Positions 17,712-26,823 of a DNA stretch of 61,078 nt are shown in pieces; the stretch's first letter is position 1, and every line of letters begins with the position of its first letter. The translations under genes were made by a program, and so were the position numbers. Source of the stretch: Sphingobacteriales bacterium (GTDB lineage: Bacteria; Bacteroidota; Bacteroidia; Chitinophagales; JADIYW01); assembly GCA_016719635.1 (NCBI GenBank), contig JADJYT010000006.1, forward strand, positions 1-61,078. Direction: 5' to 3'. The notes under the pieces were generated by a model. The model did no database searches and was not told the DNA's origin. It was given only the letters and a program-made list of their open reading frames with translations.

Positions 17712-18980
17712 ATGATAGTTATCTACACACCCAAAGTTACCAACAGAATACGGTATGTGCTGGATTTTGTATTTAAAGAGCATTTGGGTATTGCTTATGA
17801 ATTGACGGAAAACGCCGATGCCGACCATCTACCTGAAAATCTTTATCTCAGTTATACCAACCGGAACAGGAATGGCTGGTATTCCGTCTACCAGGATTCA
17901 CTCCTGCTGGAAGGGGATATTCACCCTCAAAAAATTTTTGTTTCACGTGAAAACGGTTTTCCCGTTTTCTTTCAAACGACGGATACATACGATTGCCGCT
18001 TTGATATCTTTTCCTGTATCTTTTATCTGCTCTCCAGGTATGAAGAATACCTGCCGCACGAACGGGATATACATGGCAGATACCTTTCTTCCAATTCCAT
18101 TTTGGCAAAGAAAGAATTTGATTTCTCTCCTGTTATAGACATCTGGCTGGAATTCTTAAGAAAAGAACTGGCGGCGTTACAACCTGCATTAAATTTCCGG
18201 CAATATTCTTTTGAATACATGCCTACTTTTGACATAGACAATGCCTTTCGGTTTTTAGGAAGAAACTGGATAAAACACCCGCCTGATATTTTAAAAATGG
18301 ATGCTTTTAAAACACTACTGCAGCTGCGAAAAGATCCTTTTGATACATATGATTTTATTTTGGAAGAATGCAGTAAGAATACATTGCAGCCCTTTTTCTT
18401 TTTTCTCTTAAGTGACGAAAATGCCAATGATTCCAGGGTCTCACCGTCATCACGCAGTTTGCAACAAAGAATCAGATTTATGCGTGATATGGGGTATGTA
18501 ACGGGCATTCATCCGTCCTACCGTTCTTTGGAAATTGAAAGCATTGGTTTGGAAAAAGCATTGCTTGAATCTATTATCGGAGAGCCGGTTTTGTATTCCA
18601 GGCAACATTTCCTGAGGATATGTTTCCCTGATTATTTCAGGGCGATTAGTAAAGTTAACATACGCCACGATTTTTCTTTGCTATATCCGGACACGGTTGG
18701 TTTTCGTGCGGGTTACAGCAGGTCTTTTTTCTTTTTTGATTTGCTAAAAAATGAAGCCACCCAACTGATGTTACACAGCACCTGCTGGATGGATGCTACT
18801 TTTGAATATTACCGCACAGAAAAAAATGAAGAAATTCAGCAAAAAATTAACCAGCTGTTGCAACTACTTATGAAAAATAATGCTAAATTAGTTACACTTT
18901 TCCACAATGACTTATTGTGCATGGAAAAGTATAGGGGTTTATTTTGTTTTTTCAATCAACACACAAAACTTAGGGAATGA
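17712..18980 (+). CDS. DUF7033 / polysaccharide-deacetylase-like protein
   Basis: A 422-residue protein of the Bacteroidota type that joins an N-terminal DUF7033 region to a degenerate NodB-like deacetylase domain. The first motif is seen as MPTFDIDNAFRF (Asp-x-Asp metal site), the second as GIHPSY (His motif), and later RQHFLR and LFHNDLLC. Such proteins probably modify surface or wall glycans, but no substrate is established. The stop overlaps the porP/sprF start by 4 bp, so the two are coupled. A parS-like site lies inside the coding region at 17939. Confidence 0.75.
   Translation: MIVIYTPKVTNRIRYVLDFVFKEHLGIAYELTENADADHLPENLYLSYTNRNRNGWYSVYQDSLLLEGDIHPQKIFVSRENGFPVFFQTTDTYDCRFDIFSCIFYLLSRYEEYLPHERDIHGRYLSSNSILAKKEFDFSPVIDIWLEFLRKELAALQPALNFRQYSFEYMPTFDIDNAFRFLGRNWIKHPPDILKMDAFKTLLQLRKDPFDTYDFILEECSKNTLQPFFFFLLSDENANDSRVSPSSRSLQQRIRFMRDMGYVTGIHPSYRSLEIESIGLEKALLESIIGEPVLYSRQHFLRICFPDYFRAISKVNIRHDFSLLYPDTVGFRAGYSRSFFFFDLLKNEATQLMLHSTCWMDATFEYYRTEKNEEIQQKINQLLQLLMKNNAKLVTLFHNDLLCMEKYRGLFCFFNQHTKLRE
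17939..17954. promoter_or_regulatory. parS-like site inside coding sequence
   Basis: TGTTTCACGTGAAAAC differs from the ParB-binding consensus TGTTTCACGTGAAACA only in the last two bases and keeps the full TTTCACGTGAAA core. Two better sites lie 2.1-2.3 kb downstream. Confidence 0.6.
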
Positions 18981-20011
18981 GGAACACTTTACATTTCAGG
19001 GTATTATTTATTTTAATATTATTTCTTTCTGCTATAATTACAAATGCACAGGATTATAAGTTTTCACAATTCTATAATTCACCGTTGAATTTAAATCCGT
19101 CACTTACCGGCAAGATCAATTCCTTATACCGGGCTGTGGCCAACTACAGAATGCAGTATCTTCCCTTGCAAACGCCGTCTCCGTACCACACCTTAAGTGC
19201 TTCAGCAGATTTTGGTTTGCTGAGAGACAAGCTTAATGATGATATTTTGGGCGTAGGTGTGTTATTTACGAATGACCGTCAGTCTTCCATCCGATCCAAC
19301 ACACTGATGTTTTCTGTGGCGTACCATAAGAGTCTGGGTAAAAATAAGAACCACTATCTAAGTGCTGGTTTTCAGGTGGGCTTCCTGCAGCGTTCTGTGG
19401 ACTTAGGTAATCTGGCTTTTTCCACTCAGTTTACAGGAACGGGATTTGATTTATCCATAAATAATCGCGAAAATTTTGCAACAAACAGGTTTTTTAAACC
19501 CAATATTAATGTTGGATTATTCTGGTCGTCTCAGTTTACCAAGACAATTGGAGCTTATGCGGGTGCATCGATGTTTAATGTATTAAAACCAAAAGACACC
19601 TTTTTTAATTCTGACAATGAAAGAGACTACCGGTTTAATGCCCACGCCGGCCTGATAATAGATGTTAAACGGGTTGTATTAATTTCTCCCAATGGTATGT
19701 ATATGTATCAAGCAAAAGCACAACAGTGGATTGCGGGATCTTCGTTCTCCTTCAATTTGTCCGGAAAATCAGAACCTTATAAAACGGCTGTATCCGCCGG
19801 GCTTTGGTATGATGGTAACGGAGCGCTTATCGCTTTAGCCGGAGTTTCATTCTCCGGTGTACAAATTGGTTTAAGCTATGATGCAACCATCAAAAGGACA
19901 CTTAGTCAGGCCGTTAAGACCTTTGGTGCCTTTGAGGCATCCATCATTTATACCGGAAAACCACTTGACAAAAAGAAATCATATTCACCATTACTGTGTC
20001 CTAAGTTTTAA
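18977..20011 (+). CDS. PorP/SprF family type IX secretion membrane protein
   Basis: Outer-membrane beta-barrel of 344 residues. The signal peptide is cleaved after ITNAQ, then comes the family opening DYKFSQFYNSPLNLNPSLTG, followed by NYRMQYLP and repeated amphipathic strands. PorP/SprF proteins partner with gliding or T9SS components and with surface-attached cargo at the outer membrane. It is cotranscribed with the upstream deacetylase-like gene (4-bp overlap) and followed by a strong terminator at 20029. Confidence 0.9.
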   Translation: MRNTLHFRVLFILILFLSAIITNAQDYKFSQFYNSPLNLNPSLTGKINSLYRAVANYRMQYLPLQTPSPYHTLSASADFGLLRDKLNDDILGVGVLFTNDRQSSIRSNTLMFSVAYHKSLGKNKNHYLSAGFQVGFLQRSVDLGNLAFSTQFTGTGFDLSINNRENFATNRFFKPNINVGLFWSSQFTKTIGAYAGASMFNVLKPKDTFFNSDNERDYRFNAHAGLIIDVKRVVLISPNGMYMYQAKAQQWIAGSSFSFNLSGKSEPYKTAVSAGLWYDGNGALIALAGVSFSGVQIGLSYDATIKRTLSQAVKTFGAFEASIIYTGKPLDKKKSYSPLLCPKF

Positions 20012-20028
20012 CCGGTCAATCTATCAAT

Positions 20029-20061
20029 AAAAGGGGAAGAATATCATTCTTCCCCTTTTTT
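20029..20061 (+). terminator. Intrinsic terminator after porP/sprF
   Basis: 14-bp stem AAAAGGGGAAGAAT / ATTCTTCCCCTTTT with a three-base loop, followed by T. It directly abuts the first intergenic parS site at 20061. Confidence 0.85.
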
Positions 20062-20076
20062 GTTTCACGTGAAACA
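20061..20076. promoter_or_regulatory. parS centromere site (perfect consensus)
   Basis: TGTTTCACGTGAAACA is a perfect 16-bp palindrome identical to the widely conserved ParB/Spo0J binding site. ParB nucleates here, spreads, and loads SMC-ScpAB. It lies in the 372-bp region before mnmG. Confidence 0.9.
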
Positions 20077-20132
20077 AAACCTTCATTCGTGTTATTAACA
20101 CAGCAATTCCATTATATACTCAAAAACAACCA

Positions 20133-20278
20133 TTCATCCACAACGTGAATAATTTTGTGGATAGTAATAGGATTTGTATACTTGGCGTACCATTTTGGAT
20201 GTGGATTATCTGTTCATTTGGCTTCAATCGAGCGGTAAGTATGTAGTTTCACGTGAAACTTATTCACGCTAATCCACA
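20133..20278. promoter_or_regulatory. Cluster of DnaA-box-like 9-mers upstream of mnmG
   Basis: Near-consensus boxes relative to TTATCCACA: TTCATCCACA (20133-20142), CTATCCACA (complement of 20156-20164), TAATCCACA (complement of 20200-20208), TTATTCACG (20260-20268) and TAATCCACA (20270-20278). Each differs by one or two bases from consensus. Together with the two flanking parS sites in an AT-rich gap, this resembles a replication-origin region. Function is inferred. Confidence 0.5.
20245..20260. promoter_or_regulatory. Second intergenic parS site
   Basis: AGTTTCACGTGAAACT is a perfect 16-bp palindrome keeping the 14-bp core GTTTCACGTGAAAC; only the outermost base pair differs from the consensus parS. 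It is 168 bp downstream of the perfect copy. Confidence 0.85.
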
Positions 20279-20383
20279 GCCACCTTATAAACATGTGAAT
20301 TAATTTGTGGAATTTCAAGACCCAATAAAATCTCATTTCCCGCCACTCGCTTCTAATCTATATCTTTTCTATATCTTTGCGCT

Positions 20384-22246
20384 ATGTTTTCAGCCTATGA
20401 TGTTATTGTTGTTGGGGCGGGCCATGCCGGTTGTGAAGCAGCGGTTGCTGCGGCTAAAATGGGCAGCAGGGTATTACTGGCAACCATGAATATGCAAACC
20501 ATCGCCCAGATGTCCTGTAATCCGGCTATGGGTGGCGTCGCCAAGGGGCAGATTGTCCGGGAAATAGATGCCATGGGTGGTTATTCGGGTATTGTTACTG
20601 ACAGAACCATGATTCAGTTCAGGATGCTTAACCTGTCCAAGGGCCCAGCCATGTGGAGTCCAAGGGCGCAAAGCGACCGCATGCAGTTTCATTTGGTGTG
20701 GCGTGAAATGCTTGAAAACACCCCGAATATCGATTTCTGGCAGGATATGGTGGGCGAACTGTTGGTTGAAAATGGAAGTGTGTGCGGTATTAAAACGGGA
20801 ATGGGTATGGAAATACGATCCAAAGCGGTTGTTTTAACCAATGGAACCTTCTTAAATGGAATTATCCATATTGGAGAAAAGCAGTTTGGTGGAGGCCGGG
20901 CCGGGGAAAAGGCCTCCACTGGGCTTACAGAACAATTGGTTTCATTGGGGTTTGAAAGCGGTCGGATGAAGACAGGTACACCACCCCGGGTGGACGGACG
21001 GAGTTTGGATTACTCTAAAATGGAGGTACAGAACGGAGATGAAGATATTGTAGGGTTTTCCTATAGGAATATAGAAAAACCAAAGGAACAACGTTGCTGC
21101 TGGATTACCTATACCAACGATACGGTTCATGAAATACTGAAGACAGGTTTTGAGCAGTCGCCGATGTTTCAGGGCAGAATTAAAGGCCTGGGACCACGCT
21201 ATTGCCCTTCTATAGAGGATAAAATCAACCGTTTTGCCGATAAGGACAGGCATCAGATTTTTGTGGAGCCGGAAGGCTGGAATACCGTGGAAATCTATGT
21301 AAACGGCTTTTCTACTTCTTTGCCGGAAGATGTTCAATATAAGGCACTGACCCAAATACCGGGATTTGAGAAGGTCAAAATGTTCCGTCCGGGATATGCC
21401 ATAGAATATGACTATTTCCCGCCGACACAGCTATCCCTGTCTTTGGAAACAAAGCTGGTGAAAAACCTGTTTTTTGCAGGGCAAATCAATGGAACTACCG
21501 GCTATGAAGAAGCGGCCAGTCAGGGAATGATGGCCGGAATAAATGCCCACAGGGCAGTTAATGATTTAGAACCGGTTGTGTTGAAACGCAGCGAAGCATA
21601 TATTGGCGTTTTGATTGATGATTTGGTCAATAAGGGTACTGAAGAACCCTACCGAATGTTTACTTCCAGGGCGGAATTTCGTATCCTTTTACGCCAGGAT
21701 AATGCCGATTTGCGCCTGACGGAACTATCCTATAAAATGGGTTTTGCAGAGCAGGAGCGGCTCGACCGGGTTTTTGAGAAAAGAAAGGCAACGGATGAAA
21801 TCATTCGTTTTTTGAGGGAATTCAGTATAGAGCCGGGCGATATTAATGCTTATTTGGAATCCAGGGAAACCAGCCCAATCGGCCAGAAAATGAGGTTGGA
21901 AAAGATCATCACCCGGCCGCAGATAGGATTGATGGACTTAATAAGAAATGTACCTGCCGTGCAATCCCATTTGGAACATTTTGAAAGAGAATTTGTAGAA
22001 CAGGCGGAGATATCTGTTAAGTATGACGGATATATTGCTAAAGAACAGGAACAGGTGCAAAAGATGGATAAAATTGAAAATGTACGCCTTAAGCAAGACT
22101 TTGATTATATGAGCCTGCCATCGTTAAGTATGGAAGCCCGTCAGAAATTAAGCAAGATAAAACCCGAAACACTCGGTCAGGCAAGCAGGATTTCAGGCGT
22201 AAATCCATCCGATATATCCGTTTTAATGGTCTATCTTGGAAGGTAG
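20384..22246 (+). CDS. mnmG: tRNA uridine-5-carboxymethylaminomethyl modification enzyme MnmG (GidA)
   Basis: FAD-dependent enzyme that, with MnmE, places the carboxymethylaminomethyl group on wobble U34 of several tRNAs. 620 residues is full length. The dinucleotide-binding motif GAGHAGCEAA is at 11-20, followed by CNPAMGGVAKGQIVREIDAM. Later come KTGTPPRVDGRSLDY, the cysteine-bearing CPSIEDKINRF, and GTTGYEEAASQGMMAGINA, all family signatures. A TAnnTTTG-like box (20372-20379) is very close to the ATG, so the transcript leader would be very short or the promoter lies further up. mnmG commonly lies near the chromosome origin. Confidence 0.97.
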   Translation: MFSAYDVIVVGAGHAGCEAAVAAAKMGSRVLLATMNMQTIAQMSCNPAMGGVAKGQIVREIDAMGGYSGIVTDRTMIQFRMLNLSKGPAMWSPRAQSDRMQFHLVWREMLENTPNIDFWQDMVGELLVENGSVCGIKTGMGMEIRSKAVVLTNGTFLNGIIHIGEKQFGGGRAGEKASTGLTEQLVSLGFESGRMKTGTPPRVDGRSLDYSKMEVQNGDEDIVGFSYRNIEKPKEQRCCWITYTNDTVHEILKTGFEQSPMFQGRIKGLGPRYCPSIEDKINRFADKDRHQIFVEPEGWNTVEIYVNGFSTSLPEDVQYKALTQIPGFEKVKMFRPGYAIEYDYFPPTQLSLSLETKLVKNLFFAGQINGTTGYEEAASQGMMAGINAHRAVNDLEPVVLKRSEAYIGVLIDDLVNKGTEEPYRMFTSRAEFRILLRQDNADLRLTELSYKMGFAEQERLDRVFEKRKATDEIIRFLREFSIEPGDINAYLESRETSPIGQKMRLEKIITRPQIGLMDLIRNVPAVQSHLEHFEREFVEQAEISVKYDGYIAKEQEQVQKMDKIENVRLKQDFDYMSLPSLSMEARQKLSKIKPETLGQASRISGVNPSDISVLMVYLGR

Positions 22247-22273
22247 TATTTACACAATAATGTTAAAACAGCC

Positions 22274-24049
22274 ATGTACAGAATAAAAAGCAGACATAAA
22301 AAGCGGTTATATTACAGCATTATAACCTTGCTGCATTGTTTGATTGTTTTTTCCTGTGCTCAGGTTGTGGCACCTACAGGGGGCAAAAAAGATACCACCC
22401 CACCTAAAGCAGCCAAATCCATACCGGATAATTACAGTATCAATTTTAATAAGAAGGAGATAAAAGTGGTGTTTGATGAATGGATACTTCCATTACAGAA
22501 CCCAAAAAATCAGATTATCATATCTCCGGATATGGTGCCCTTTCCGAAGGTAGAAGCGGCCAGGAACGAACTCACCATTAAATGGAAAGACACACTACAG
22601 CCCAATACCACCTACAGTATCTTTTTCGGAGATAATATAAAAGATAATAACGAGGGTAATATTCTTCCCAATTTCAAATTTTTATTTTCAACGGGCAGTT
22701 TTATTGACTCTTTGCAGGTAAAAGGCAGGGTACAAACAATGCTGGATAAATTTCCGGAAAATACCTATCTGCTGTTATATAATGAAAGAGCGGATTCTGT
22801 TTTTACAAAAAAGCGGCCGTTCTACATCACGAAGATTAAAAGTGACGGTAGTTTTATACTGGAAAATGTGAAGGAGGGTGATTACAGGGTTTTCGCACTA
22901 AGTGACCAGAACAGCAATTATTATTATGATTTGCCTACAGAAGCAATCGGTTTTACGGATAGTTTCTATCATATTGCCTCCAGTCTGGATACATTGAGTT
23001 TTCAGCTCTTTATGCCCGAAGTGGCTGATTTGCGTATAGCAGAGTATGACAGAGTGATCAAAGGCGGCATTTTTCATATTACATTTAATAAAGAACTTTC
23101 GTTTACCAAAGATGAGATTACGGTTTCAATACCGGATTTGAAAGAGATGCAACCCATTGCTTTTCAGGAGAAAGAAAAAGGAAAACTGACGGTATATCTA
23201 CCTAAGATGGAGAAAGATACAGGCAGCATTAATCTGATTATTAAAAACCATGACGAGTTGATAGATTCTCTAAGGGTAAAAACAGAGAGCAGAAAATTTA
23301 ATAACCCGGTTTCATTCTTTAATGATACTACCGACAATAAATCACTTTTGGTTATAGAATCAACTTCATTGAAATTGATCAGTTCCTACCGCAGTTTATC
23401 CGATATGGATACGTCAAAATTAATCCTTACAGACACATCACACTCGAAAATGCCATATATGGTTTCACGGGCAGAAGATATGCAGACGTATCAAATTGCA
23501 GCTGCCTGGAAACCGGGTATGAACTATACTCTTAAAGTTTTGGATTCAGCCTTTTCAGATTTAGTAGGAAATTACTCCAAAAAACAGGAATTTTCATTTT
23601 CAGCGGTATCACTAAAAAAAGTTGGTAATCTATTGATTAACTATGAGTTACCAAAAATTTCGACCAGTTATATCGTGTTATTAAAAGATAATTCGGATAA
23701 AGTATTGGATAAGCGAATTCTACGCGATTCTCCGGCGGTTAAAATTGACTATGGGTTGCTCTTTGCCGGCACCTACAAAGTGGAGGTGATAGAAGATGTC
23801 AACGACAACGGAATATGGAATTCCGGCAGTTTCTCCAAAAAAACATTACCTGAGAAAATATATAAAGAATCAAAGCCTATTATCATCAAAGAAAACTGGG
23901 ATGCTGAGGAAACCATAAAAGTAGATTTCTCGAAGATTACCATCCCCACTTCTAATGCGGAGGAAGGAATCAATCAAAATGATTCAGGTACTACAAATCC
24001 ACAAACCCCTCGTCAATTAAAGAATAACCAGATTCAAGGCAAAGATTAA
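22274..24049 (+). CDS. Ig-like (Big_5/SbsA type) domain lipoprotein
   Basis: A 591-residue surface or periplasmic lipoprotein. The signal ends in VFSC with the lipid-bearing Cys at residue 28, then AQVVAPTGGKKDTTPP, the standard opening of a Bacteroidota family with an N-terminal Big_5 domain. That domain includes IKVVFDEWILPLQNPKNQI and WKDTLQPNTTYSIFFGDNI. A carboxypeptidase-regulatory-like segment (KSDGSFILENVKEGDYRVFA) follows. The last 50 residues are low-complexity. Function unknown. It starts 27 bp after mnmG and ends overlapping (4 bp, convergent) the next gene. Confidence 0.8.
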   Translation: MYRIKSRHKKRLYYSIITLLHCLIVFSCAQVVAPTGGKKDTTPPKAAKSIPDNYSINFNKKEIKVVFDEWILPLQNPKNQIIISPDMVPFPKVEAARNELTIKWKDTLQPNTTYSIFFGDNIKDNNEGNILPNFKFLFSTGSFIDSLQVKGRVQTMLDKFPENTYLLLYNERADSVFTKKRPFYITKIKSDGSFILENVKEGDYRVFALSDQNSNYYYDLPTEAIGFTDSFYHIASSLDTLSFQLFMPEVADLRIAEYDRVIKGGIFHITFNKELSFTKDEITVSIPDLKEMQPIAFQEKEKGKLTVYLPKMEKDTGSINLIIKNHDELIDSLRVKTESRKFNNPVSFFNDTTDNKSLLVIESTSLKLISSYRSLSDMDTSKLILTDTSHSKMPYMVSRAEDMQTYQIAAAWKPGMNYTLKVLDSAFSDLVGNYSKKQEFSFSAVSLKKVGNLLINYELPKISTSYIVLLKDNSDKVLDKRILRDSPAVKIDYGLLFAGTYKVEVIEDVNDNGIWNSGSFSKKTLPEKIYKESKPIIIKENWDAEETIKVDFSKITIPTSNAEEGINQNDSGTTNPQTPRQLKNNQIQGKD

Positions 24050-25698
24050 TATTTGACAATTTTCTTTCTTATCACCTCCCCATCGAGTTGAATCATCAAC
24101 AAATAGGTGTTTGCAGATAAACCGGAAAGATCAGCAACGGTTTCATGATGACCATATGTCATAATATTATTATCAGTAATATTTTTAACCAACCGTCCGG
24201 TTATATCATAGAGTTTCATTGTTATGGTTTTAGGAACAGTCAGGTAGTATTGAATTTTCAATTCGTTTTCAGCAGGATTTGGATAAATCTGTACATCTGT
24301 CGTTTTATTTGTGGAATAAGGCTTGCTGAATGTTGGAAAGGAGATATGTGTATTGCGATAGCCTGAAGGATTGGTGTACAGACGGTATAAATTATAAGCC
24401 AGCAAATAATCCAATCCGTAATGGTCTGCAGGATGATTATTGGTATCGGTTATGGTATCCCTGGTGGCAATATTTCCAAACCACCTGTTTTGTCCGCGCC
24501 AGCCAGCCGGAGATTGGACACAATCCGGATTTCCGTTATTGATATTGATGCAGGTCCCGCTGTCCGGAGCCTGTGTCAGGGCAGCATACAGTGTATCCAT
24601 CAATCTCAATTCCCGGTTACTGTCTAATCGAAGGTTATACAACAATCCCTGTGTTACAGGATAAATCCACAGCCCATCCTGCATGGTATAATCAAAGTTA
24701 TAGGTGATGGTTTTTGTATTGCTGGTAGACGCCAGAGAGATAAATAGCCGCCGGTTATAAAAATGGGTTATACCACCCAGGTGTCCGCAGCAATCATAAA
24801 TCCCTTTCAGTATTGCATCAACAATATTAAAAGTATAGTCGCCGAATGTTTTTCCCTGAGGATTAATGTACGCCCATGTTTTATCGAATGCATATGCCCA
24901 TGGCTGCGCCTGTCCGCCTCGCTCATTGCCGACACTTTGTCCCCGCGGATTCTTCAAATCCCAGGCATCTGTATAAAAGCGGAAAATCATTCTTCGGGAG
25001 GCTTCGACCGCTAATGCCAGAATACTTTCGCCGTTATACATCAATGCGGAGGGGATATAGCGTTTAGCCAATGCCATGCCATACATCAGATGTACGACCT
25101 GGTCCTGAGAGGTGAAATTAGTCACCAACGAATCCTTGCTATACTGCCGCTGCACTTCTTCACTGATGGTGCAAACGGGTTTTTTGCCAGGAGAAACCGA
25201 AGCGTCCTGAAATGCAAGGTGCAGGTCATTTGGTGCATCCTGACGCAGAAAATAGCCGAAATAATTGGGGTTTCGAAAGATTTCATTGGCGCTGCGCTCC
25301 AGCCGGTAATAGGCTTTCAATGCAAAGTACAATTCACGAACTACCGAGTCGGTTGGTTGATTATTCTGGCTGAGCAATGCATATTCTGTGGATAGCCAGC
25401 CAATATAATGCCCGAGGTTGCATGTCTGGTCACCGCCCGGCGATAAAATACCAAATCCGTCTTGTATATATTGAGGAGGATAATTCCACCAAATCCAATC
25501 TTGCCGGCAATCACTGTAAAGATATTGTTCAATCGGCATGCTGAATCCCGGGCGGTCTCCGATACGTACAAACCGACTGGAAAAACGTTCCCTAAAATTC
25601 CAATACTTGTTTAGAAGTACCGAATCCGTTGGGTTGTGTGCCTCAATGTCTGGAATGAATAAAGTAGACAACATTAAGAAGAGCAGTGTCTTTTTCAT
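24046..25698 (-). CDS. T9SS type A sorting domain protein, unknown ectodomain
   Basis: A 550-residue secreted protein. The signal peptide is about residues 1-20, followed by a large Trp/Tyr-rich helical domain (for example QDWIWWNYPPQYIQDGFGIL and ALKAYYRLERSANEIF) that I do not recognise; its composition resembles alpha-helical toroid domains. The last 80 residues are a standard T9SS type A sorting domain, from VQIYPNPAENELKIQYY to NTYLLMIQLDGEVIRKKIV. The sorting domain would be removed and the body attached to the cell surface or released. Confidence 0.8.
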   Translation of the reverse strand: MKKTLLFLMLSTLFIPDIEAHNPTDSVLLNKYWNFRERFSSRFVRIGDRPGFSMPIEQYLYSDCRQDWIWWNYPPQYIQDGFGILSPGGDQTCNLGHYIGWLSTEYALLSQNNQPTDSVVRELYFALKAYYRLERSANEIFRNPNYFGYFLRQDAPNDLHLAFQDASVSPGKKPVCTISEEVQRQYSKDSLVTNFTSQDQVVHLMYGMALAKRYIPSALMYNGESILALAVEASRRMIFRFYTDAWDLKNPRGQSVGNERGGQAQPWAYAFDKTWAYINPQGKTFGDYTFNIVDAILKGIYDCCGHLGGITHFYNRRLFISLASTSNTKTITYNFDYTMQDGLWIYPVTQGLLYNLRLDSNRELRLMDTLYAALTQAPDSGTCININNGNPDCVQSPAGWRGQNRWFGNIATRDTITDTNNHPADHYGLDYLLAYNLYRLYTNPSGYRNTHISFPTFSKPYSTNKTTDVQIYPNPAENELKIQYYLTVPKTITMKLYDITGRLVKNITDNNIMTYGHHETVADLSGLSANTYLLMIQLDGEVIRKKIVKY

Positions 25699-25737
25699 AA
25701 AAGTATTTTATGGTAAAAGGAAGTTAATCAAAAAGTA

Positions 25738-26064
25738 TCACTTCTTGAAGATAAAAAACACGGCGAGTAAAATAAAGATGAAACTGACGGCATGGTTCCA
25801 CCGGAGCCTTTCACCCAGGAAGAAAAAGGCAAACCCTGCAAAAACCGTCAGCGTGATGACTTCCTGAATGATTTTCAGCTGATAGGCGTTGAATGTCTTA
25901 TAGCCGATCCGGTTGGCCGGGACCATAAAACAGTATTCAAAAAAAGCCACCCCCCAGCTGATGAGCACAGCCTGCCAGATCTTTAAATTCGGATTTTTCA
26001 AATGTCCGTACCAGGCATACGTCATGAATGAGTTCGATATAAGCAGCAGAATAATCGTTTGCAT
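25738..26064 (-). CDS. DMT family protein (DUF486)
   Basis: Small four-helix membrane protein, 108 residues from the ATG at 26064 (MQTIILLLISNSFMTYAWYG). An upstream in-frame ATG would add 16 atypical residues. FMTYAWYGHLKN and AFFEYCFMVPANRIGY are DUF486 signatures. The family is related to drug/metabolite transporters but no substrate is known. It is divergent from the DedA gene. Confidence 0.88.
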   Translation of the reverse strand: MQTIILLLISNSFMTYAWYGHLKNPNLKIWQAVLISWGVAFFEYCFMVPANRIGYKTFNAYQLKIIQEVITLTVFAGFAFFFLGERLRWNHAVSFIFILLAVFFIFKK

Positions 26065-26155
26065 ACAAAAGGAAATACACCAAAAGTACAGAATCCATCT
26101 TTTACAAATCAATAAATTCAGTATCTTGCCGTATTAAATTAGTAAAACCAACCGT

Positions 26156-26803
26156 ATGGAATTGATTCATTTTTTACTAGAACTGCTGACACATACAAAA
26201 GAAGTGTTGCTGCAACTGTTTCAACAATATGGACCGTATATTTATGCTATTTTATTTCTTATCATTTTTGTGGAGACAGGGCTGGTCATCATGCCATTTC
26301 TTCCCGGAGACTCACTCCTGTTTACGGCCGGCTTATTGTGTGCACAAACATCCGGTCTGAATATTTATGTACTAATACCGTTACTGATAATAGCGGCTGT
26401 CTTGGGGGATAATGTCAATTATTTTGTGGGTAAATATTTCAGTGAACATGTGCTGAACTGGAAGTTTAAAGGCAAGCCGCTGGTCAATCCGGAATGGATT
26501 GAAGAAGTGCACCGCTATTTTGAAAAACATGGCACCAAAACCATCATCATTGCCCGTTTTATGCCTATTGTCCGAACGGTTACACCCTTCGTATCCGGAG
26601 TGGGAAGAATGACATATAAGACGTTTTTACCCTTCGATATTTTGGGTGGGTTCATTTGGGTAACATCCGTTTCCCTGGCCGGGTATTTCCTGGGAAATAT
26701 TCCTTTTGTAGAAAAAAACCTGGAGAAATTCATATTGGGTATCGTCTTCCTTTCCATTTTGCCTCTTATTATTAAAACCATCCAGTTAAAATTAAAAAAA
26801 TAA
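26156..26803 (+). CDS. DedA family membrane protein
   Basis: A 215-residue inner-membrane protein with the SNARE-associated/VTT domain. FLPGDSLLFTAGLL and FEKHGTKTIIIARFMPIVRT with FVSGVGRM are conserved DedA motifs. Members are thought to act as lipid (undecaprenyl-phosphate or phosphatidylethanolamine) transporters across the inner membrane. It is followed 20 bp later by an Omp85-like gene, probably in the same transcript. Confidence 0.92.
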   Translation: MELIHFLLELLTHTKEVLLQLFQQYGPYIYAILFLIIFVETGLVIMPFLPGDSLLFTAGLLCAQTSGLNIYVLIPLLIIAAVLGDNVNYFVGKYFSEHVLNWKFKGKPLVNPEWIEEVHRYFEKHGTKTIIIARFMPIVRTVTPFVSGVGRMTYKTFLPFDILGGFIWVTSVSLAGYFLGNIPFVEKNLEKFILGIVFLSILPLIIKTIQLKLKK

Positions 26804-26823
26804 TAAAGCGTTATACTGTATGA

